A DNA stretch of 64,000 nt from Streptomyces changanensis. GTDB taxonomy: Bacteria > Actinomycetota > Actinomycetes > Streptomycetales > Streptomycetaceae. Both the position numbers and the translations under genes were made by a program. This document shows positions 24,138 to 32,623 of this stretch, piece after piece; within the stretch, counting starts at the first letter, position 1; every line of letters starts with the position of its first letter. The notes under the pieces are model-generated. The model saw only the letters and a list, made by a program, of their open reading frames with translations. It was not told the DNA's origin and searched no databases. Where the stretch lies: contig NZ_CP102332.1 of NCBI RefSeq assembly GCF_024600715.1, positions 434,001 through 498,000 on the forward strand, given 5' to 3'.

Positions 24138-24511
24138 GGGCCGGCGACCCGGCGGGGACCCTCGCCGCCCCGCCGGTCCCCGGCCGAGGCCGCCGGCGGG
24201 CGGGCCGCGTCCCCGGTCACACGCGCACCGGGCACGCGTCGCCGGGGCCACACCGGCGCACGGGGTGCCGGGGGCCCACAACGGCGCACGGGCCCGGCGC
24301 CGGAGCCCTGCCGGGCCCCACACCGGCCCACGCCTGCCGGACCCCTGCCGGGCGGCCCACACCGGCCCACGCCTGCCGGCCCCTGAGCGGGCGCACGGCC
24401 GGCGGGCGCCCGCGCCTATCTCCGCGTCCGCGGCCCCTCCCCGCCCGGGTGCGGCCGCGCGACCGTACGCCGCGGCCCCTGCGCTCGTGCGGCGGCACTC
24501 GTCCCGGCACC
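24138..24511. other. gene-free low-complexity spacer
   Basis: 374 bases between two converging genes. It is GC-rich low complexity and includes the direct repeat annotated at 24319. No gene with coding-like bias was found. Confidence 0.6.
24319..24379. repeat. 22-bp direct repeat, two copies
   Basis: Identical 22-base segments begin at 24319 and 24358 (each starts CACACCGGCCCACG). The surrounding bases also echo this motif imperfectly. Lies between convergent genes. Confidence 0.8.
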
Positions 24512-24814
24512 TCAGCTGACCGGCGTCGACCAGCCGTACGGCGCGTCCTCCTCGACCTCGCCCGACAGGCCCGCGCCCGCCTCGCCGATGTCCTTGTAGG
24601 CCAGGCGCATCAGCTGCCGGGACAGATCGCCCATCGCGCGGCTGGCGGCCAGTTCGTCACCGATCAGCGGGACGTCGGCGTCCTCGGGGTTGCGGCGGGC
24701 TGAGCCGCGGCCGGTGACGGTGGCCTTGCCGGTGTCGAGCACCGCGCGCGCCTCGGTGGTGTCCCCCTCCTCCACCAACTCCATGTTGATCTTCCACTCG
24801 AGCGTCCGGGCCAT
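24512..24814 (-). CDS. DUF1876 protein
   Basis: 100 residues from ATG 24814 with GAGGAGG upstream. The pattern WKINMELVEEGDTTEARAVLDTG, then ARRNPEDADVPLIGDELAASRAMGDL matches DUF1876, a small dsRBD-like alpha/beta protein family. In mycobacteria and streptomycetes members fall in hypoxia/dormancy gene sets. Divergent from the universal stress protein gene next door, which fits such a set. Molecular function unknown. Confidence 0.82.
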   Translation of the reverse strand: MARTLEWKINMELVEEGDTTEARAVLDTGKATVTGRGSARRNPEDADVPLIGDELAASRAMGDLSRQLMRLAYKDIGEAGAGLSGEVEEDAPYGWSTPVS

Positions 24815-25071
24815 GGTGTCCTCCTCGACACGTCGATCGGGTGCGGGCCGGTGCGCTGCCGGCCCCGACTTCAGGATCCACCCGTATGCCCCGGATGGAC
24901 GAGCCGGAACGTCGGCCGTCCCCGTCCGGGCGCGTTCGGGGCGGCCCCCGGTTTGCCGCCCCAGTGCCGGGGAACCGGGGCCCTCCGACCCTTGGGGAGC
25001 GGCCCGCGGCCGCTCCCGCCCGTCGGGTGACGCGGCACCCGGACCTGACGTGACGTACGGAGGAGGAACCC

Positions 25072-25965
25072 ATGGCGCAGGCCCCGGCGCACCGCGCGGT
25101 CGCGGTGGGAGTGGACGGCTCGCCCGAGAGCCTCGCGGCCGCCGAGTGGGCGGCACGGGAGGCCGCGCTGCGCGGGCTGCCGCTGCGTCTGGTGCAGGCC
25201 TGGCTGCGGCAGCCCGTGGACGGCGCGCCGGAGCGGGACGGCGCCGCCGAGGAGCTGCGGGCGCGCCACCTGCTGGAGGAGGTGGCGGCGGAGGTCCGCA
25301 CCCGGCACCCCGGGCTGGAGGTGACCTCCGCGCTCCTGCCCGCGCCCCCCGTACCCGCGCTGCTGACCGCCGGGAACGCGGCGGAGATGCTGGTCATCGG
25401 GTCACGCGGGCACGGCGCGCTGCTCGGCTTCCTGCTCGGGTCGTCCGGGCAGCAGGTCATCGCGGAGGCGGACCGCCCGGTCGTGGCCGTGCGCTCGCCG
25501 CGCGAGGACGGGCCGGGGACCGGCGCGGACGGCGGCGAGGTCGTCGTGGGACAGCAGGGCGACGCGCGGGAGAGCGCGGCGGTACTGGGCTTCGCCTTCG
25601 CGGCCGCGGCGGCCCGGGGCGTCGGGGTGCGCGCGGTACGGGCCTGGAGCCTGCCGTCGGTGTACGCCTACACCCCCGGGGCGCTGCGCCCGGTCGACGA
25701 GGCCGGGGGTCTGGTGCCGTACGAGGAGAAGGCGCTGGCGGAGGCGCTGGCCCCGTGGCGGGAGCGGTACCCGGGCGTGCCGGTGAGGGAGCACGTCGAG
25801 CTGGGCAGCGCGGGCCAGGTGCTGCTGTCGGTGGTCACCGGCGCGGGCCTGGTCGTCGTGGGCCGCCGGGTGCGGCGCGCGCCGGTGGGGACGAGGATCG
25901 GTTCGGTGGCGCACGCGGTGCTGCACCACGCGCCGGGCCCGGTCGCGGTCGTGCCGCACGCCTGA
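25072..25965 (+). CDS. universal stress protein, tandem UspA domains
   Basis: 297 residues with two UspA folds (about 5-140 and 155-295). The first starts AVAVGVDGSPESLAAAEWAAREAALRG and ends with the nucleotide-binding GSRGHGALLGFLLGSSGQQVI; the second begins with EVVVGQQGD and ends VVVGRRVRRAPVGTRIGSVAHAV, where the G-x2-G-x9-G loop is partly degraded. So only the first domain looks able to bind ATP normally. ATG 25072 has GGAGGAGG upstream. Dual-domain USPs are typical of actinobacterial stress clusters. Confidence 0.9.
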   Translation: MAQAPAHRAVAVGVDGSPESLAAAEWAAREAALRGLPLRLVQAWLRQPVDGAPERDGAAEELRARHLLEEVAAEVRTRHPGLEVTSALLPAPPVPALLTAGNAAEMLVIGSRGHGALLGFLLGSSGQQVIAEADRPVVAVRSPREDGPGTGADGGEVVVGQQGDARESAAVLGFAFAAAAARGVGVRAVRAWSLPSVYAYTPGALRPVDEAGGLVPYEEKALAEALAPWRERYPGVPVREHVELGSAGQVLLSVVTGAGLVVVGRRVRRAPVGTRIGSVAHAVLHHAPGPVAVVPHA

Positions 25966-26097
25966 CCGGCTCCCGCCGCACGGTGCCGTGACCGCTCCGG
26001 CGCGGGGCGGGCGGTCCGGGCACCCGCGGTGGCACGCTGGTCCTGGAGGGAACCCGCCCGTTCGCACCGACCCACTTCAGCCGGAGGACGTGCAGCG

Positions 26098-27246
26098 ATG
26101 GTCCGTTACGTGTACGACGTCGCCGAGGAGCCGGGAGACGGCCGCGACGGGTCCGGTCCGCCGGGCGGTCCGGGCGTCGACCCCGTCGGGCTGCTGGGCG
26201 AGAAGGGCGCCGATCTGACCGGGCTGCTGCGCCTGGGGCTGCCGGTACCGGCCGGCTTCACCGTGACCAGCGAGGCGTGTCGGGTGTTCCTCGCGACCGG
26301 GGCGCCGCCCCCCGGACTCGACGCGGAGCTGGCGGCGCACCTGGCCCGCTTGGAACGTGCCGCCGGGCGGCGGTTGGGACGCGTGGACGACCCGCTGCTG
26401 CTCTCGGTGCGGCCCGGGGCACGGGTCGCCGTACCGGGGCTGATGCCGACGGTCCTCGACGTGGGGCTGAACGATCACGCCGTGCTGGGGCTGGCCGGGA
26501 CCCCGGCGCGGGAGCGGTTCGCGTGGGACTCCTACCGGCGCCTGGTACGGGCGTTCGGCACCGCGGTGATGGGGGTGGACCCGGCGCTCTTCGACGGCGT
26601 GCTGCACCGGATCGAGGACCAGCACCATGTCGCCGACGACTCGCGGCTGGACGCCTGCGACCTGATCCGGATCGTCGAGACGTACAAGGACGTGGTCCGC
26701 GAGCGGACCGGGGAGGACTTCCCGCAGGACCCGGTCGAGCAGCTGCACCGGGCCGTGCGGGCGGCGTTCGCTTCCTGGGCCGGCGAGCCCGCCCGGCTCC
26801 ACCGGCGCCGGGCGGGGCTGCCGGACGAGCCGGGCGTGGCCGTGACCGTGCAGACGATGGTCTTCGGCAACCGGGACGCCGCGTCGGGCAGCGGCGTGGC
26901 CCTCACCCGCGACCCGGTCGCCGGCGGGCCCGGGGTGTACGGGGGCTATCTGCCCGGCGCGCAGGGCGAGGACGTCGCCTCCGGTACACGCGACCCGCTG
27001 CCGCTGGCGGAGTTCGCGCGGCTCGACCCGGACGCGTACGCGGCGCTGTGCGGGCACCTGCGGCGGCTGGAGGAGCACCACCGGGACGTGTGCGGCGTGG
27101 CGTTCACCGTCGAACGCGGCAGGCTGTGGACGTTGCGGAGCTTCGTCGGCGAGCCGGCCGTTCGGGCGGCGACGGCCGGCGCGGCGGCGCGGCCCGCCGC
27201 CGACGGCGCGGCACCCGGGCGGACAAAGGACGACCGGCCGGACTGA
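26098..27246 (+). CDS. free-standing PPDK-type nucleotide-binding domain
   Basis: 382 residues from ATG 26098 (GGAGG ten bases upstream), versus about 870-900 for pyruvate phosphate dikinase. It matches only the N-terminal ATP-grasp/pyruvate-binding part: LLGEKGADLTGLLRLGLPVPAGFTVT, SVRPGARVAVPGLMPTVLDVGLND (SVRSGA-like), YRRLVRAFGTAVMGV and GVALTRDPVAG. The swivelling phosphohistidine domain (GGxTSHA) and the PEP-binding barrel are absent; the sequence ends in a low-complexity tail with a proper stop. No downstream remnant of the missing half is seen. It may be a truncated derivative with a binding or regulatory role. Confidence 0.85.
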   Translation: MVRYVYDVAEEPGDGRDGSGPPGGPGVDPVGLLGEKGADLTGLLRLGLPVPAGFTVTSEACRVFLATGAPPPGLDAELAAHLARLERAAGRRLGRVDDPLLLSVRPGARVAVPGLMPTVLDVGLNDHAVLGLAGTPARERFAWDSYRRLVRAFGTAVMGVDPALFDGVLHRIEDQHHVADDSRLDACDLIRIVETYKDVVRERTGEDFPQDPVEQLHRAVRAAFASWAGEPARLHRRRAGLPDEPGVAVTVQTMVFGNRDAASGSGVALTRDPVAGGPGVYGGYLPGAQGEDVASGTRDPLPLAEFARLDPDAYAALCGHLRRLEEHHRDVCGVAFTVERGRLWTLRSFVGEPAVRAATAGAAARPAADGAAPGRTKDDRPD

Positions 27247-27316
27247 GGCCCGAGCGGCCGGGCCGAGCCCAGGGCGGCCGGACTCGGTGCGGGCCGGCCG
27301 CCTCGCGGGCGGGCTG

Positions 27317-27595
27317 TCATCCCTGGCCGGCGGGGCCCTCCTCGTCCAGCACGCGCCGGACCGCCTGGGCCGCCGTCGTGAGGCCCAGCCTGTCCAGCGT
27401 CTCGACGCACTCCAGCAGGATCAGGTCGGTCACCACGGCCATCTCCGTGCCGAAGCGGTCCCGCTCCGCCAGGTCCTCGGGCGTCACGGCGCGGCGCAGC
27501 TCCCCCACCCGCTCGGCCAGGGCCTCGCGCCGCTCCTCCAGTTCGGCGATCGCGCGCACCGCGCCGACGATCTCCTCGTCGCTCACACCGCTCAT
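27317..27595 (-). CDS. hypothetical helical protein
   Basis: 92 residues from ATG 27595 (GGGAG just upstream; GTG at 27619 is an alternative). Largely charged helix with heptad-like Leu/Ala spacing (IVGAVRAIAELEERREALAERVGELRRAV), suggesting a coiled coil. No family recognised. It lies 54 bases after the P450 stop on the same strand, so it is probably co-transcribed. It could be a small accessory or chorismate-mutase-like helical bundle, but no catalytic pattern is visible. Confidence 0.55.
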   Translation of the reverse strand: MSGVSDEEIVGAVRAIAELEERREALAERVGELRRAVTPEDLAERDRFGTEMAVVTDLILLECVETLDRLGLTTAAQAVRRVLDEEGPAGQG

Positions 27596-27649
27596 CGGAC
27601 TCCCGTCTCCTTCGCTCACACCAGGAAGAGCAGACGCCGGGCCCCGGGG

Positions 27650-29032
27650 TCACGTCCGCGGGCGGGAATGTGACGAGGGCCGCACCCGGCAGCGCAGGGG
27701 CACCGTGGAGTGGAGCGTCAGCCCCGTGTCGACCGGCACGTCGTGCTCCTCCGCCTCCAGTTCGTACTCCTGGAGGACCACCGCCAGGGCGAGGGCCGAC
27801 ATCAGCATCGAGAAGTGCTGACCGATGCAGGCCCGGGGGCCGCCGCCGAAGGGGTACCAGGCGTAGCGGTGACGATTCTTCTCCTGCTCGGGCGTGAACC
27901 GTCCCGGGTCGAAGCGCTCCGGGTCGGGCCAGTGGCGGGTGTGGCGGTGGGTGACCCACGGGGCCACGAAGACATCGGCGCCGGCCGGGATGACGTGGTC
28001 CCCGACCGGGGTGGCGGTGACGGCGCGCCGGCTGACGATCGGACCGGCCGGGTAGAGGCGCAGGGCCTCCTTGACGACCCGGCCGAGGTACGGCAGCGCG
28101 GTCAGGTCCGCGGCGCGCGGCGCGCGGCCGCCGAGGACCCGGTGGACCTCCTCGCGGGCGAGGCGCTGCTCGCGCGGGTGGCGGGCCAGCAGGTGCAGGG
28201 CGAACGAGAGCGAGCTGGCGGTGGTCTCGTGGCCGGCGAGCAGGAAGATCAGCACCTGGTCGCGGACCTCGGACGGGTCGAGGCGGTCGCCGTCCTCGCT
28301 GCCGGCCTGGGTGAGGAGGGTGAGCAGGTCCTCCTGGGCGGGTGCTCCGTCGGCGCGCCGGCGGGCGATGATGCGGTCGCACTCGGCGTACAGTTCGGCC
28401 ACCGCGGCGGCGGCCCGGCGGTTGCCGGGCGTGGGCCACTCGCGCGGGAGGGTGACGGGCGCGTAGGAGCGGCCGAGGACGTAGTCGTTGATGACGGGAA
28501 AGCAGCGCGCGATGACGTCGACGGCGGACTCGACGTCGGTGCCGAACAGGACGCGGGCGACCGAGCGCAGCGTCAGCTCGTTCGTCTCGTCGGCGAGGTC
28601 GACGGTGGCGCCGGGGGCGTCCCGCCAGGCACGGGTGAGGGCGGTGGCCTCGGCGGTGAGGGCGTCGGCGTAGCGGTCGACGCGTCGGGGCGTGAACAAC
28701 GGCTGCACCAGCCGCCGTTGGCGCAGGTACTCGTCATCCTGGCTGGTGAGCAGGCCGTTGCCGAGCGACAGGCGCACCTCCTGGTAGAAAACGTTGTCCT
28801 TGCGGAAGTTCGCGGACGAGGTGGCCAGCACCTGCTGGGCGCCCTCGGCGGAGAACACGGCGTACAACTCCGAACGCAGCCCCGGTGGTCCCGCCGTGAT
28901 CCGTACGACGTCGCCGTGTGCCCGGTGGGCGGCCAGGAGGGTCCCGAGGAGGTCCCGCTTGAGGTCGAGGAGCGAGCCGACGAGGGGCAGGCCCGACGGG
29001 CCGGGGACGCGCCTGCTGGTGATGGTCGTCAT
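27650..29032 (-). CDS. cytochrome P450
   Basis: 460 residues, longer than most bacterial P450s. All hallmarks are present: proline-rich RRVPGPSGLPLVGSL N-terminus, I-helix LLAGHETTASS, K-helix EALR (ExxR), PERFDPGRF, and heme-binding FGGGPRACIG. The SxNFRKDNVF and QRRLVQPLFTPRRV segments are like CYP102-type/fatty-acid or carotenoid/steroid hydroxylases. No redox partner gene is adjacent. A small helical ORF follows. Expression control is unknown; the start region faces the CstR gene across 268 bases. Confidence 0.92.
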   Translation of the reverse strand: MTTITSRRVPGPSGLPLVGSLLDLKRDLLGTLLAAHRAHGDVVRITAGPPGLRSELYAVFSAEGAQQVLATSSANFRKDNVFYQEVRLSLGNGLLTSQDDEYLRQRRLVQPLFTPRRVDRYADALTAEATALTRAWRDAPGATVDLADETNELTLRSVARVLFGTDVESAVDVIARCFPVINDYVLGRSYAPVTLPREWPTPGNRRAAAAVAELYAECDRIIARRRADGAPAQEDLLTLLTQAGSEDGDRLDPSEVRDQVLIFLLAGHETTASSLSFALHLLARHPREQRLAREEVHRVLGGRAPRAADLTALPYLGRVVKEALRLYPAGPIVSRRAVTATPVGDHVIPAGADVFVAPWVTHRHTRHWPDPERFDPGRFTPEQEKNRHRYAWYPFGGGPRACIGQHFSMLMSALALAVVLQEYELEAEEHDVPVDTGLTLHSTVPLRCRVRPSSHSRPRT

Positions 29033-29243
29033 CGATCTCTCCCTGCGCCGGTCGGACCTGGGGCACGACCCGGTGCGGGCGGCCGCGCACGGGGCGATTC
29101 TTCCGCAGAAGCCCCCACGGGGGAGTCATGATCGCGTCAGGGCAGGCGCCTTTCCGGCCGTTGTGACCTGCGCCCCGGCGACCGCCGCACCGCCCCGGCG
29201 ACCCGCCTGTCCGCCCCCGCCGGAGCGGCGGGGCGCGGTACCT

Positions 29244-29257
29244 TACCCCCTGGGGTA
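29244..29257. promoter_or_regulatory. CstR-type operator palindrome upstream of the repressor gene
   Basis: TACCCCCTGGGGTA: arms TACCCC/GGGGTA. It lies 44 bases before the CstR-like gene start and differs by one base from the site at 32235. CsoR-family repressors, including CstR, are known to bind G-tract/AT-edged palindromes of this form, so autoregulation is likely. Confidence 0.7.
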
Positions 29258-29291
29258 TCCGGGGTGGCCGGGGTGGCCGGAGCATCGGTGA

Positions 29292-29582
<291 letters not shown>

Positions 29583-29623
29583 GGTCCGCCCGGCGCCGCC
29601 GGGGGGTCACAGGAGCCGGGGGG

Positions 29624-30445
29624 TCACAGGAGGCGGGCGGTCCCGTCGACGGCCATGAGCGCGGCCACCGCGAGCAGCGCGCTCCCGAAGATCCGACGCA
29701 GGGCGGTGGCCGGGACCCGCGCGGCGAGACGCCGGCCGTCCCAGGCGGCGAGGACGGCGGCGCCGGTGAAGGGCGCCACCACGGCCCAGTCCACGGGGGC
29801 CGCCGTACCGGCGCGGGCGACGAGCGCGGTCAGCGCGTTCGCCGTGATGACGAGCAGGCTGGTGCCGACCGCCGCGCGCATGCGCAGGCCGACCATGCCG
29901 ACGAGGGCCGGTACGGCGAGGAAGCCGCCCCCGACGCCGAGGAAGCCGGTCAACGCGCCCACCCCTGCCCCGGCCCCGGCGGCCCGCAGCGGCCGCGGCC
30001 GCGGGGCACCAGGCGTGGGACCGTCGCGCGCCGGGGGCTCGGCGGCCGGGGGCTCGGCCGGGTCCCGGGCGTCGTCGTCCGGGTCGGCGGCGGGGCGCAG
30101 CATCCGGAGGGCCGCCAGGGCGGCGACGGCGGCGAACGCCAGGGTGAGGACGGGCCGCGGCACCCCGTCCGCGAGCGACGCGGTGAGGACGGCCGGTACC
30201 GCGCCGGCGGCGGCGAAGAGCGCGCCGGCCGTCCACCGCACCCGGCCGTCGCGGGCGTGCCCGTAGAGCGCGGTCGCGGAGGTGACGGCGACGACGACGA
30301 GCCCGGCGGTCGTGGCCTCGACGGGGCCGAAGCCGAGCAGGTAGATCAGCGCGGGTGCGGCCAGGACGCCGCCGCCCCCGCCGAGCGCCCCGAGCGCCAG
30401 GCCGACGACGGCGCCCGCGGTGAGGGCCAGGACGAGGACGGTCAC
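29624..30445 (-). CDS. TauE/SafE-family sulfite/organosulfur exporter
   Basis: 273 residues with two repeats of helices, each holding the glycine-rich TauE/SafE signature: LALGALGGGGGVLAAPALIYLLG near the N-terminus and TGFLGVGGGFLAVPALV in the second half. The loop between halves is a Pro/Asp/Glu-rich insert. GTG 30445 overlaps the stop of the upstream fusion gene (GTGA), so the two are translationally coupled. With a persulfide dioxygenase-like partner the likely cargo is sulfite or thiosulfate, moved out of the cell; this is inferred from context. Confidence 0.87.
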   Translation of the reverse strand: MTVLVLALTAGAVVGLALGALGGGGGVLAAPALIYLLGFGPVEATTAGLVVVAVTSATALYGHARDGRVRWTAGALFAAAGAVPAVLTASLADGVPRPVLTLAFAAVAALAALRMLRPAADPDDDARDPAEPPAAEPPARDGPTPGAPRPRPLRAAGAGAGVGALTGFLGVGGGFLAVPALVGMVGLRMRAAVGTSLLVITANALTALVARAGTAAPVDWAVVAPFTGAAVLAAWDGRRLAARVPATALRRIFGSALLAVAALMAVDGTARLL

Positions 30446-32163
30446 GCTATCGAGCCGCGGTTCCCGCCCGCGTCGACCACCGGGAGGCCGGCGCCCGCCC
30501 AGGCGTGCATGCCGCCTTCGACGTCGACGGCCCGCCGCCCCCGCCGGGTGAGGAGTGCCGCCGCGTGCTGGGAGCGCTGCCCGGAGCGGCAGATCACCAC
30601 GAGCGGCCGGTCGAGCGCGGCGGCGGGGACCGGGGCGCCGGCGCGGAGGGCGGAGAGCGGTGCGTGGACCGCCCCGGGCGCGTGGCCCGCCCGCCACTCC
30701 GGTTCCTCCCGCACGTCGAGGAGGACGGCCCCGCCGGCCGCGGCGGTCCGGTGGTGGGCCTGGCGGGCCGTCACGCGCTCGCAGAGGGGCCGCACCACGG
30801 GCAGCTCCGCCTCGGCGGCGGCGTCGAAGGAGTCGTCGACGGCGACGACGTCGCGTCCCGCCGCGTGCAGCAGCGACGCGGCCACGGCGGCCCGCATCCC
30901 GGCCGCGCAGTGCACCCACACCCTCCCGGCGGGGATCTCCCCCTGGCGCGCGCGGAGCAGGTGCAGGGGGATGTGTACGGAGCCCTCGACGTGGCCCGCG
31001 GCGGCGCGCTCGCGGTCGCGGCGCACGTCGAGGACGACGGTGTCCCGCGGTGCGCGGGCGGTGGCCTCGGCGAGGTCGGCGAAGGTGCCGCGGGGGTAGG
31101 AGACGAGGGCCTCGCCGTCCCGTACCCAGCCGGTCGGATCGCCGGTGGCGGCCGCGGCGGGGCGGTCCACGCCGACGCGGACGAGTTCGCGCTGTGCCTC
31201 GGCGAGTTGCCGGGGGGTCGCGGCGAGCAGGGTGACGGGACGCCCCCAGGGGACGAGCCAGGCGAGGTAGGTGGCGAGCTGGCCCTCCGCCTCGAAGTTG
31301 AACGACCCGGCGACGTGCCCTTCGGCGAAGGCCACGCGGCTGCGCAGGTCCACGACCCACTCCCCCGCCGCGAGGCGCGCGGCGATCCCGTCGGCGTCGG
31401 CGACGGCGGGCGGTGTCAGGTCGACGGGGGCCGGGCCGGCGGCGTTCAGCGGGCCCATGTGCGCGTAGTAGGCGGGGACGTCGTCGAGGCCGGCGATGAG
31501 GTCGGCGACGAAGGCGTCCACGTCCGCGGCGGCGAAGGCGGCGTTGCCGGCCCTCTCCGCGCCGATGGTCGACGTCTCGCCGCCGGCGCCGTTCCTCGCG
31601 GAGGCGCAGAAGCTGCCGAAGCCGTGCGTGGGCAGGACGGCGGTGTCGTCGGGGAGTTCGGCGGCGAGCCGGTGCGCGGAGGCGTACTGGGCACGGGCGA
31701 GCCGTTCGGTGAGTCCCGGCTCGACGAGGTCGGGGCGGCCGACGGTGCCGATCAGGAGGGAGCCGCCGGTGAAGGCGGCGACCGCGGTGCCCGAGTCCTC
31801 CAGGACGTACGCGGTGTGGTGCGGGGTGTGGCCGGGGGTGGCGAGGGCCCGCAGGACCAGTCCCGTGTCGATCGGGGTGCGGTCGCCGTCGGTCACCGGG
31901 ACGTGGGCGCAGGAGACCCGCGCGGCGGCGGGGACGAGGTAGGCGGCGCCCGTGAGGCGGGCGAGGTCGGGACCGCCGGTGACGTAGTCGTTGTGGACGT
32001 GCGTCTCGACGACGTGCGTGAGGCGCACGCCGCGCGCCGCGACGGCGGCGAGCACCCGGTCGACGTCGCGCGGCGGGTCGACGGCGACCGCGTGCTCCGC
32101 CCCTCCCGCCAGATAGCTGCGGTTGCCGAGCCCTTCGGTCCTGATGGTGTCGACGAAGAACAC
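30442..32163 (-). CDS. metallo-beta-lactamase/rhodanese fusion (CstB-like persulfide enzyme)
   Basis: 573 residues from GTG 32163, where AAGGAG sits seven bases upstream. N-terminal MBL domain (1-240) with ETHVHNDYVTGG (H55, H57, D59) and TPGHTPHHT (H112), of the persulfide dioxygenase type. Three rhodanese-like domains follow: about 255-345 without a catalytic Cys, about 365-450 with HCAAGM, and about 470-565 with CRSGQRS. Typical CstB has MBL plus two rhodaneses (about 440 residues), so this has an extra active rhodanese fused. The usual third metal-ligand region TGD reads TGG. The role would be oxidation or transfer of persulfide sulfur in the cytosol. Confidence 0.87.
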   Translation of the reverse strand: MFFVDTIRTEGLGNRSYLAGGAEHAVAVDPPRDVDRVLAAVAARGVRLTHVVETHVHNDYVTGGPDLARLTGAAYLVPAAARVSCAHVPVTDGDRTPIDTGLVLRALATPGHTPHHTAYVLEDSGTAVAAFTGGSLLIGTVGRPDLVEPGLTERLARAQYASAHRLAAELPDDTAVLPTHGFGSFCASARNGAGGETSTIGAERAGNAAFAAADVDAFVADLIAGLDDVPAYYAHMGPLNAAGPAPVDLTPPAVADADGIAARLAAGEWVVDLRSRVAFAEGHVAGSFNFEAEGQLATYLAWLVPWGRPVTLLAATPRQLAEAQRELVRVGVDRPAAAATGDPTGWVRDGEALVSYPRGTFADLAEATARAPRDTVVLDVRRDRERAAAGHVEGSVHIPLHLLRARQGEIPAGRVWVHCAAGMRAAVAASLLHAAGRDVVAVDDSFDAAAEAELPVVRPLCERVTARQAHHRTAAAGGAVLLDVREEPEWRAGHAPGAVHAPLSALRAGAPVPAAALDRPLVVICRSGQRSQHAAALLTRRGRRAVDVEGGMHAWAGAGLPVVDAGGNRGSIA

Positions 32164-32623
32164 CAGCACACTCCTTTCGGCGCTTCCGGGTCGCGGAACG
32201 TACCTCCGGGGGTGTCCGGGCGAGCGTGGCCCGGTACCCCCGGGGGTATCGTTCGCCGTGCGCCGGTGCCGCACAAGGGGAGATCGAGCCGTCCCCACCG
32301 CCCACGGGACGGGCCGGGTCGGCCGGAAGGCGGCGGGATCGGGCGGGTCGGCCGGGGATCCGGCGGGGCGACGGAACGGGTCGCCCCCTCCGCGCGCGAC
32401 GCACGCCCCCCGGAAGCCGAGGCTCCCGCCCCAGGCCCGCGCCCGCCTTGCCCACGGACCCTGATCCGGACCCCGGCCCCGGACCGCCGTGTGGCGGACC
32501 CCGCGCCGCACCTACGCACGCCTCAGCCGTGGCGCGGCCCGACGGTCACGGGCACCCGGTCGCGGTGCGCCACCGCCGAGGCGACCTCGCGGGGGGCGCG
32601 TAGGCCTGGCTGCGCCGGGGGCC
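32164..32623. other. gene-free region carrying the second CstR-type site
   Basis: 460 bases between the fusion gene start and the terpene-synthase-like stop. Apart from the palindrome at 32235 it is GC-rich with no supportable gene or clear terminator. Confidence 0.55.
32235..32248. promoter_or_regulatory. CstR-type operator upstream of the MBL/rhodanese gene
   Basis: TACCCCCGGGGGTA is a perfect 14-base palindrome, 72 bases before the fusion gene start. It matches the site at 29244 at 13 of 14 positions, so one repressor should bind both. Confidence 0.72.

Noticed and set aside
24960..25000. DosR/OsdR box upstream of the universal stress gene
   Set aside because: A GGGGCC...GACCC segment is present but too degenerate against the GGGAC-N-GTCCC type box to call.
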